Below are positions 1 through 26,264 of a stretch of DNA of 64,000 nucleotides, in pieces; the stretch's first letter is position 1; every line of letters starts with the position of its first letter. A program made the position numbers and the translations under genes. The notes below the pieces were generated by a model. That model made no database searches and was not told the origin of the DNA. It saw only the letters and a list, made by a program, of their open reading frames with translations. Source of the DNA: Hypomesus transpacificus (Eukaryota; Chordata; Actinopteri; Osmeriformes; Osmeridae); NCBI RefSeq assembly GCF_021917145.1, contig NC_061060.1, positions 10,974,006 through 11,038,005 on the forward strand, read 5' to 3'.

Positions 1-1501
1 GGTCATCGTTAGTGCCTCGTTAGGTTACTATTTGAGGCATTAGCTGAGCAATGGGCAGATACACACACAAACACACACGCACACTTACAAATGTGTCCAT
101 GTTGTTGTCAAGGACAAACTACCGATAAAACAAAACCCGCATCTTCACCGCAGGTCGAAGAGGACTTTTCCTAACAATGTATTTTACTTTTTATTTTGAT
201 AGAATGTTAATACTCGGGGTCAAAGTGTAAATACAATTGTTAACAAATATATGTTTAGGTTTTAATTCTGAATGCAGTTTTAAAGATTATTAGAAAAAGT
301 TGAAGATAAAAATGACATTATTATGTATCAATATTAAACATTCATTTACATCTGGAATGGCTTGAAATATTGTAAGTACTGTGTAACTAAACTGTGAACG
401 TTTTAAACATGTTTGTTCTCCTATTATTTACTATATTTATTCACTCACTCTAGTTTCCTGGAAACCTATTGGCACTCATGAATGCTCTTTCACTGAATTT
501 GTTTTTGATAAGACAAAAGTATAAGATAATAAACAAGTTCACTTTGCAAACGAATAATTTGATATTGGTATTTAGTAGCATATAGGCGAGATTCTGTTTT
601 GTATCAGTCGATTTATTTTCTCTTTTCTCGCAGCGAATTAAAAATTACACTTTTGGAAATTAAACACCTTATTTCACTTTTTTCTTAAAAGATTGTACGT
701 CTGACCAGTCTATTCCATTTGAACACTGGACTAGGAACATTTTCCAGTTTCAAATATTGATAGGATTGGAAAATACACGTAAAAAAAAGAAAAAGCCTGT
801 ATCTGGCTAATTTATTCACGTCATGTAGGCTATGCTATTAGCCTACACCAAGCAGCCAATTATGTTAAGAGCATTTGGCATTTAAGATTGAAGGAACAAA
901 TTCAGCCGAATGATTTTGGATTCATTGATGGGTCAGTACATTGACAAAGGCTCCCACGATCGATTGTAAAGGGGGTAAGCCCGTCGTGATAATTAAAACG
1001 GAAACTTGTTTTTCAAGACTGTTTAGTGTTCGGTCAAGTGGCCCCGTAAAGATGGCTCCCGATTTGGTGTGAGACACGTTTAAGGAGCGCACAAGCCTGA
1101 GATGCGTCTTATTGAAGAACATCGATGAGAGAGACACAGATAGGCCCATACAGACTTGCCACGTTTGCAAAAAGTCAATGCAATTAATTATTGACACAAC
1201 AAAGAATAGGCCTGGCCTACTATTATTTATAATGAAGGCCTAAAGTACAAACAAACTTGTAAGATTAATGGATTTCTACAAATACAAGGCTTAAAACCCT
1301 GTTATGAATAATCGCTATCGCCTTGATTAAGATCATAGCCTATTATTAATTTTAATTACGCTTATCAAAAACCACATACATGAGGGAAATGTAGGTTTGA
1401 TAAATGCATAGGCTAAGCAATTACACTAAGGCACAAATACAAGGTGACACCGGGTCTAAGACCGAGTTATTTTATTTATACCGGCATGACAACTTACAAT
1501 A

Positions 1502-1748
1502 GCCGGGTTTCCCAGATTCGTTAAGAAGCTCTTAACGCTAAGATCGTCTTAAGAACGTTCTAAGGGCGCTCTAGAACGCTCTTAGAACGTTCTTAAGACG
1601 ATCTTGGCTGGGTTTCCCAGATTTGTTAAGAAGCTCTGAAAGCTAAGAGCTTCTTAGGAACTTTCTAAGAGCGTTCTAGAGCGCTCTTATAACGTTATTA
1701 AGAAGCTCTTAGTATTAAGAGCTTCTTAACGAATCTGGGAAACCCGGC
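1502..1748. repeat. Foldback (inverted-repeat) element with 5-bp target duplication
   Basis: The element begins GCCGGGTTTCCCAG and ends with its exact reverse complement, CTGGGAAACCCGGC. Both ends are flanked by CAATA (1497-1501 and 1749-1753), which looks like a 5-bp target duplication. The interior is built almost entirely from permutations of CTTAAGA, GTTCTTAAG, GAGCTTCTTAA and CTCTTAGAACG, so many nested hairpins are possible. A second internal copy of the terminal motif starts near 1608, so the element looks like two units fused head to tail. It has no coding capacity and is probably a non-autonomous miniature DNA transposon. I cannot assign the superfamily. Confidence 0.7.
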
Positions 1749-1907
1749 CAATATGTCTTCTTGCAGTGCCCCTCATTGGACGTTATTTTGAATGTTGATG
1801 TTTCATATCCCATTAATATGAAATGTTTCATTCCATAATAACGTGTGGAGGAATGCTTGTCCGCCAATAGCGCCTAGTGTCTAGCATGCGTCTCCACAGG
1901 ACACACA

Positions 1908-2042
1908 GGTTTCCCATATTCGTTAAGAAGATCTTAACGTTCAGAGCTTCTTTGGATCGTTCTAAGAACGCTCTTGAACGCTCTTAGAACGTTCTTAAGA
2001 AGCTCTTAGCGTTAAGAGCTTCTTAACGAATCTGGGAAACCC
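1908..2042. repeat. Second, shorter foldback element of the same family
   Basis: It starts GGTTTCCCATATTCGTTAAG and ends in the near reverse complement CTTAACGAATCTGGGAAACC. The interior again consists of GTTCTTAAGA, CTCTTAGAACG and GAGCTTCTTAA words that pair with one another. It lies only 160 bases from the larger element at 1502-1748 and shares its ends, so it is a related copy without the internal duplication. I do not see a target duplication. Confidence 0.65.
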
Positions 2043-3426
2043 GGCCATTATCAACTGAACATTTAGCCTATAGGATACCTTCTTTAAACTTTTTTGTGGA
2101 AATAAAACGAATAATGATTTAGGACGTTGGGCACATGCATGCTTTTATCGCAAAATTAAACAAAGACATTTGATCAACATTTTTGACGCTGGTTTGAATA
2201 TGCTTATATATAGGTATATATTGTCGAGTTGCTTTTGTATTAAAAAAAAAATATATATACATATATATGCTATATATAAAATATCATCTAAATATTAGCA
2301 ACATAAAATTTAATTATTATTGGGCCTATGTCAATCTTTATTATTATCGTATTTTATTATTATAGGCCTAATCCAAGTAGGTGTACTAATCGTGGGCTAC
2401 ATATTTTGTTTGCTTCATCATTTAAAGAGTTATTAATTTAGACAGGTAAAGTTTTCCTGTATTTTCCCCAAATTACACATTGACAATCTCAATTGGTATA
2501 TTCTGTCTAGCCTATGCATGTTTCTTATTATACTTTCTGAATAAGTATCCATGTGACATGCATTGGATATGCAGTCTACTAATGCTCTATAGTGTGTAAC
2601 CATGTAGCCTACGGTTTGATGTATTTTGCCTTGGAGTCTATGCAGCCTATAGGCGTCTGCCACCAAGCTTCGTCGCCATAGAAAAGTACAGATGTCAATG
2701 CAGGAAATATTACAATAGTTTCGACTATCTGTATGTAGCCAGACACACAAAGACGACCAATTGGTGGTTTAAATGATTTGTGGAATATAGGCTACAAAAG
2801 ACAACCTTAAGTATCTACTTGAACAAATACTTGTATCAGTTGGCAGCATTTTGAAAGAGGCATGCGTGTTCCAGTAGTTTATAAGCTTCTTTTGCTGCTC
2901 AACAACTCTAGGTAAAACAATTGAATGAGCCCACTGCTTTGATGTTATGCTTTATTGCTCAGCTGTCAATGTTAAATATTTACTCAATATGAACAGTATT
3001 TCGAAGGGAATCAGTCCAAACTGGGTGAATGTCTTGATACCTAAATGTTATGATTGAATAAAACCACATGCAACATGCCCACCTTGTTTAGTTCTCACAG
3101 TGGATGCACAACCAATCATCAGGCAAATTTGTTAGCTATATCATCAGTATTCAACTTTAGGGTTTTGACTAAGAGGGAAGGACAGAGGAGATAAATAACA
3201 AATATAGATCGGCTGACCAGTTCTAAACTACACACTCAATTTTAACATGTCAAATGTAGAGGACAGCCTGTGTTCATTCTACACTTTTGTACAAAAAAAA
3301 GACACTTCAAAAAACAGCAACAAATTCAGATTATCAACATTAATATATTCTTCAAAAATTCCTGAGGACATTACAAAGCCAAACATTTTCGAATTCCAAA
3401 TAATTTCACAAGTAAAAAATTTATAA

Positions 3427-3432
3427 TTTAAT
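3427..3432 (-). terminator. Possible uvssa poly(A) signal (ATTAAA variant)
   Basis: On the minus strand this reads ATTAAA about 120 bases downstream of the uvssa stop codon, in AT-rich DNA typical of a 3' UTR. No canonical AATAAA was seen closer to the stop. It is a weak call from a common hexamer. Confidence 0.3.
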
Positions 3433-3549
3433 TTGGCAACCATTAAATTATATAAAAAAACATTATTCTAAAATAAATCTCATACATAGACATCAAAATG
3501 GCATACAAGTCGAGCATACAAAAGTCGCTACAGTAGTTAAGAGCTGTAG

Positions 3550-20119
<16,570 letters not shown>

Positions 20120-20389
20120 CGCTCTGTAATCTGACAAAAAGTCAGACAGTAACCAACCACATCACATATAAGCAGCTAGCAACTGGCATGTAAACAAAGA
20201 AATACATCTGTCTGTTGACGAGTTCGTTTCTACATACCAACTCCAGGGCATCACGTACGTGTACAAGGCTTAGAGTACAGCTTCTGGACTGAGACAACAG
20301 TGTCAAAACATCATAGCTAAGTCATTTAGCGAGCTGGTGAATCTGAAATACATCATAGATCTCCCGAGTATCTCTGATTTCTACGGCTA

Positions 20390-20530
20390 GACTGTGCTAC
20401 GGGGCGGGGTGCGCATGCGTTCACTGAGCGGAGACGTGAACCTGTTTGGGCGTCGCGTTGTCCGGCTTGTCGCGATATTTTGCTTTAACACAGGAGCGGA
20501 TTTCAAATAATGAGCGGCTAGCGACTTAAG
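20390..20530. promoter_or_regulatory. Putative bidirectional promoter of uvssa and spdl1
   Basis: The start codons of the divergent genes uvssa (20119, minus) and spdl1 (20803, plus) are 684 bases apart. Within that gap are a GC box (GGGGCGGGG, 20401-20409) and an adjacent palindromic NRF1-like site (TGCGCATGCG, 20410-20419). CpG-containing words cluster nearby. A TTTGAA word on the minus strand (in GATTTCAAAT near 20496) resembles a cell-cycle CHR element. No TATA box is evident. Function is inferred from position and motifs. Confidence 0.6.
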
Positions 20531-20802
20531 GGTTCGGAGTGTGCTGCTGTGAATTTGTTTACTGGATTTTAATGTAAGCAATGTATACTGTGTTGTTGTA
20601 GATGCCATGGTAGATATATTTAGAGCTTTTTCCAGCTATGTCATTGTCCATGCAGTTTACAAATAGCTCGCTACTAGCTGTCGTTGGCTCTCGTTTGTTA
20701 AGTTAGCATAGCTAGCCTACTGTGTAATCGATGTTTGGTCATGGAGACGATCGAGCTGACGTTTTTTTGTTGTTGTTTTCTTTACGTCTTTTGATTTCCT
20801 AG

Positions 20803-23800
20803 ATGTCTTCCGTGGAAGAAAACGAAGTCCCACTGCTGAAATGCAAGCTGAAAGAGATGGAGGAGCAGCTGCAGAAGTCTGCGCAGTATGGCTTGCAGCT
20901 TCTGGATGGACAGCAGGAGCTGGAGAACCGTATAGAGGAGGAACGTATAGAGATGACAAACACCATGGAGGTAAGACAGGCCCGTGGAATGTCACTATCC
21001 AGCCCTGAATCAGAATTATCAAGACTTAGCAGTCATTTGTTGTAAATTTGGTGACTGGAGCACTGGTCTCATCCTCAATAACGATTATTATTGTTGGGGC
21101 AGTCTGGCCTTACCATCATCTCCCACTCCTCCTCTTCCTCTCCACATGAACAGGGTTAGGGAAATGCACGTCTAGGCCGCATTCAAAAGTACAGCACAGT
21201 ATAGCCAATATGAGAAAACAGAGACCAAAAAGTCACTTGACGTCTGTCTGCTTTGGGACTTAATAAGCTGTGTCTCCCCCAGGCGCTGGAGCAGGAGAAA
21301 TACTCCCTTCAGCGTGAGGTGGAGCTGAAGAACCGCATGCTTGAGAGCCTGCGCTCCGATTACGAGGCTGTGAAGAGCCAACAGAGGCTGCAGCTTGAGC
21401 AGCTGGAGGCCCAGCTGGAGAGGAGCCACACCGTGGCCCTCAGGGACCGCAGGGACAAGGTTGTTGAATATGTTGGGGGTTGTGTGATAGTTTGAAAGTG
21501 TGAGGTGCTGGAACAGCTGAAGTCCCAGCTGGAGAGCTGGGGCCAAGGGGACTTGGCTGGGGCCAGGTGGTACCTGAGGATGGTTACAGTTGGGATGGAT
21601 TTGGATGGATTGTCTGTATTTGATGTGTTTCGTGTGTTTTCTTATGTCTCTCTCTCTTTCTATGTGTGTGTGTCAGATTGAGCACCTCCAAGCGAAGCTG
21701 GAGGAGACCAGGTTGAGTGAGATGCAGCTGAAGCACAGGCTGCAGCTGCAGACGGAGGCCCTGAGCAGCAAGACGGAGGAGCTGAGGGCTGCGATGGAGC
21801 GCGCCCAGGACACCGTCTCCTCAGAGATGATGGAGCTGCAGGTGGAGAGGATGGAGCTGGAATCTGTAAAGGTGAGCTGAACACCCGAACACGGCAACAG
21901 AGAACACCCAATAGCATAAGGTAGGGCTGGAGGGGGGGGGGGGTACTGTGGAGTTTGGCTTCATTGTAAAGAATAATTATAATACGACAGCGGTGCAAGG
22001 TGGTACAACACTAGAGACTGTTGGTGGAGAGGATTTAGCTGGGAGGTTGGCAGGGTGAGGGATCAGACATGCAAACCACATCCGCACCCTCTGAGCTTGT
22101 TAGGGTTTACATACACCCATGTACGTACATAGGAGGGTTTCGTTTGTAGACAAGGAACTTGTATTTCTTCTTTGTTAGTCTTTTAGAGCAGCCTCAAGGA
22201 GCCCATGTGCGTTCTCATGTCATGTTCTGTGTTCAATCTCTCAAGGAAACCGAAACTGTCTTGAGAAGCTCCTAATGGAACGCCTGATGCGAGTGTTCTC
22301 CTCTTTGGTCCTCTTCCCCCAGGTTGAGCTGGAGAGCTCCCTACAGGATGCCCAGTACAGGCAGCAGCAACTGGAACTGACCAACAGCAACCTCCAGCGG
22401 TGTCTGGAGCGCCTCACGGAGGAGAAGGAGGAGCGGGAGAGGGAGGCCGTCTCCTGCTTCAACACCCTGGAGGTAAAGGCCCACCCCCCACAGGAACGAT
22501 CGTCTTGTCTCTGTTGTAGAAAAGCGGAAATTCTGTCGGTGAATGAAAAGCTATCTACGGTTGAAAAACAAACATGTTTCGGTGTGTAGAAAGCCCGGGA
22601 GGCCAACCAGGACTTGCAGATCCAGTTGGACCAGGTTCTACAGCAAGCCCAGGACCCCAACAGCAGGGGAAATTCCTTATTTGCTGAGGTAGCTACTTGG
22701 TCTGCTATACTGCCTTCCAAAAACATCGATGTCATGCTGTACAAAGAGGGGGTTCCAAATGACGTGTGTCTGTGTTTAGCTGGAGGACAAGCGGGCAGAG
22801 ATGGAACGCCAGTTGATCAGCATGAAGGTGCAGCACCAGTCGCTGCAAAAGCAGCATGCCTTCTCCAAGCAGCAGCTACACCGCGTGAAGGTACCCCACA
22901 CCCACACTCCCCACACACACTGACCAAAGAAAGGGAGCACCGTGTCTCACAGCAGAACCACCCCCCACACACACACATGTCACAGATGTCATACCGTCAC
23001 GCGCCAGTGTCACGCCACTGACCATCTTTGATAGAGACTGCTTTAGCAAGCTACACCGCTGCAAAGCTAGCTGTTCGTTGGCGTGGTGGTGGTATTGAGG
23101 GAGTGAGTTTAACGACCAGTTCTGCAGTTACACTTTTTACACACACACACAGCACACACAGAGAATCCACAAATAAACTGTCGCCTCATTTCCTTCTCCC
23201 ACACCCGCCCTATCTTCTACACACATGTTCTCTTACTGTGTGTGTCAGGTCCAGAATGCCACCCTAATGCAGCTGCTGGGGTCCCGTGCTGACCCTGCCC
23301 AGCTTGAAAGACTCCAGTCCATGTTGTCAGAGAAAAACAATGAGATCCAGGCCCTCATGATACAGCTACGACGCCTGGAGAAAGTGGAGGTGAGGACACA
23401 CACACACAATGTTTAACATGATGAGTCAGACTCTTAAACAACATCTCAAATGTATGGATATCATGCTTTGTTGTACAACGTTATGCACCCACTACAGAGA
23501 ATGTGTTTGTGTTTGTGTCCAGTTATCATTGAAGGCCCAGCCGTCATCTGCCCCAGCAGCAGAGGTTGCAGATGAAACTTACTACACTGACCTGCTGAAG
23601 ATGAAGCTCTCCAACGCAGCGTAAGCTCTCACCCCTAACCCTATGCCCATCTCACTCACATCCCACACAGCTATATGCTCAGCTATAGCACAATTTGTCC
23701 CTCATCTTAAGCCTGGGATGGAGATTGTCCTTGTGCGTGTCCTAAAGGAAAGATGCGGAGCGTCTAAGCGAAGAGCTGTCCATGCATCGGATGAAGGCCT

Positions 23801-24940
23801 TGGCTGAGAGCCAACGGGCCCTGGAGTTGGAGAGGAAGCTGTTCAGCTCCGAGCGGGCCCTCAAGCAGAGCCAGAGTGACAGCATCCGGATGCAGCTCAG
23901 GCTGGATGAGCTGCGCCACAAATACGAGCCCAACGGTAGCTAGGACCTTCTTACGCTGCACTGCTCTTGTCTGTGAGCGTCATCTGTTACTCGCATGAAC
24001 CCACTCGGTTTTACAAGTAGTTTTTGGGGGGGATGTTATCGATTTTTTGTGTTTTTGTTTCCCACCCCTAAAGTTGTATGAAGTTAACCTTTCCGTTCGT
24101 TCATCCCTGCTGTGTCTAGAGTCTAATAAGCTCCGCCCCCAGAAGAGGAGACGGGAGAAGATACCCTTGGATCTGCCGCCTCCTGCCCTCCCTCTGGAGA
24201 TCAAAGAGGAGGAGCCCGTTGTCACGGCGCTTCAACTGTTGAACAGCATTATGGAGGAGTCGAAGGTCAACAACGGTCACCCTGTTGCCACGGAGACTAG
24301 TGTTGTCAAGGAGACTCCCGCTGTGGCTGTGCCTCCCCTGCAGCCCCTCAGCCTCCCTCAGCCCCACCACAGTAAGACCGTCCGCATCTGTGACGACCCC
24401 CCCACCACCATACCCAGGTGAGTAGTCCTACACACACACACACACACCAACATCACCACATATACACAACATACACCATAACACACAGCACAGACACAAC
24501 CTCACAGCAACAGTCTCCATCTCTCAACGGTCTCCAGTCCCCCCCCCCCCGACACCTCACACACTCACCACCAGCAACCATAAGAACTGTATCTCAACCA
24601 TGCTCCAACTCAAGACTGTACAGGCCAACCTTGTAGAACAGCTTCTGGTTCTCCAGAGTCCTGACATGGTGCCCCTACTGTCCCCAGGTACCCAGATATT
24701 GACTGCATAGCAAAGACGGAGGTGGTCGTGGATGAAGACAGTGTGAACGGAGAGAGGAGGATGCTGGGAGGAGAGCAGGGTGGGGGAGTGGAGAAGAGGA
24801 TAGAGCTGGAAAACATGGAAGGAGAGGAGAGGAAGCCAGAGGAAGGAGAGAACAGACAGAGAAGGAAGAAGCAAAAACACCATGAGATCATCCATGTCAC
24901 ATCTGAGAACACTATGGAGAATGAGTGTGCTCAACAGTAG
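20803..24940 (+). CDS. spdl1: Spindly (SPDL1), dynein-dynactin kinetochore adaptor, 11 coding exons, 625 aa
   Basis: Spindly is a farnesylated coiled-coil adaptor that links the RZZ complex at kinetochores to dynein-dynactin during mitosis. Exons are 20803-20970, 21283-21459, 21677-21871, 22323-22472, 22590-22688, 22780-22890, 23249-23389, 23523-23620, 23748-23935, 24120-24417 and 24688-24940. They total 1878 nt with every phase consistent. The N-terminal CC1 box (residues 25-34, KSAQYGLQLL) has Ser26 where human Spindly has Ala in the AAxxG motif. Long heptad-rich coiled coil runs from about 10 to 430. The Spindly motif around LFAE (260-263), the dynactin pointed-end contact, is present. A basic patch (KRRREK) precedes a low-complexity tail. 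The protein ends CAQQ, a CaaX-type box equivalent to the human CPQQ farnesylation site. The ATG is 2 bases after an acceptor, so the 5' UTR lies in an upstream exon. Confidence 0.94.
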
Positions 24941-25003
24941 TGTCTAGACACTCCTGTCTAGAATGGAGATTTTGTAAACTATATAATTTTGTTTGTACCT
25001 TTT

Positions 25004-25009
25004 AATAAA
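25004..25009 (+). terminator. spdl1 poly(A) signal AATAAA
   Basis: A canonical hexamer 64 bases after the spdl1 stop codon, in AT-rich sequence. It predicts a very short 3' UTR. Confidence 0.8.
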
Positions 25010-25198
25010 ACATTAAAGATAAAATATTAAGGTAATCTATAAGGTACTGGAAATTTAAGAATTTTTTAAAAGGGTTGGATTCATTTAGATTTTTGTATAA
25101 TTGACCAAATAACAATGATGCTACATCAATACGAATTTTGGCAAATTCATAATAATGTCACCCATGTCCCATCTGTAATCTAAGAGAATGAGCACAAG

Positions 25199-25605
25199 CA
25201 GAGGCGTTGTTAGACAACTACTGGGGCACAGGCCCCTATTCATATTCCTTTTTTTCTGTTAAGCTTGCTGCACACAATGCGCTATAGGCTATAGAAACTC
25301 CCCTTGCTTAACCCACTCTACAACAGTTAAGGGACGCAAGTTTGATATCAGCTTTGGAAGGGACATCAATAGTTAATGCAAGCACACGTATTTCTTTTGC
25401 ATTCATTTGAACGCAAATACTGTTTTATTTATTTTACAAGCGTTGATTGGGATACTGCGTTTATTTTTTCCAGAGATTATCAATCTAAATGAATGCACTG
25501 ACTAATAAAGTAAATTGTTATAACTCAAACTTTAGATTTCACTGGGGTACACCAGATTTATACTGGGGCACGTGCCACCGTAAAAAGAATTTAACGACGC
25601 ACCTG
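25199..25605. mobile_element. Non-autonomous DNA transposon (hAT-like), 407 bp
   Basis: The ends are imperfect inverted repeats: left CAGAGGCGTTGTTAG, right TTAACGACGCACCTG. They are flanked by AGCACAAG (25191-25198) and AGCACAAA (25606-25613), an 8-bp target duplication with one mismatch. The words TACTGGGGCAC and GGCCCCT near the two ends reinforce the symmetry. There is no coding region. It occupies about a third of the spdl1-sil1 gap. The family is inferred from the duplication length only. Confidence 0.65.
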
Positions 25606-26264
25606 AGCACAAAAGTCAAATACATTGTCGTCTCAGATTCACATTTACATGTATGTCATTGTCCATACAGTTATTTTATGAATATGTTTCGTAGGATCCT
25701 AGGTGTATCACATAATTTAAATAGTCCATGTTTTGAATTTTACGATATGAAAGCAGGTGATTCAAAACTTTCAGTGTAAAATGGTATTTGAAAATGTAAG
25801 CCTTTAGATAGGAACAATCGGTTAATTTACCCGGGTAGAACCATGTGTAGAGTTTTTAGTAGCGCCCTTGAAACGCATGGTTCTCGATTTTATCAGGGAT
25901 TAGTGGAGACAAAACGAGGTAACCCAATGTTCATCGTGATGACGGTCCGGGGCGGAGTTACATATGGCTAATGTCAGCCTTCCACGTCCATTCGTGTACG
26001 CAAATGGTGCAATCGGAGTCATATTTGTTGCAACAAAGTATATATAATCATAAGTATTATGATTAGGGGAAGTTGATGAGCATCTTTTCTTATTGCTCCG
26101 TTTATTTGTTTTTGGTTTCTCCATTTGTTAGGACAGGTGAGGGGACATAGAATAGGCTACGTTTAGCTAGCAAACTGAACAGCAGTATCGTCAAGTCGGG
26201 AGTTTTTAAATTGAAAGGGGTTTACGGTACAGTAGATAAGTTTTTTTGGGGGGGAGCCGTCAAA

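Larger units (their letters stand above)
1..3426. other. AT-rich intergenic DNA left of uvssa
   Basis: No multi-exon gene could be supported here. The stretch is AT-rich with a short CA run near base 61, an AT dinucleotide-rich patch around 2205-2285, and two self-complementary repeat elements annotated separately. A 91-codon minus-strand open frame at 922-1197 has fairly protein-like composition, but I see no homology or clear splice context for it. The right end, about 3250-3549, is probably the uvssa 3' UTR on the minus strand. Confidence 0.6.
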
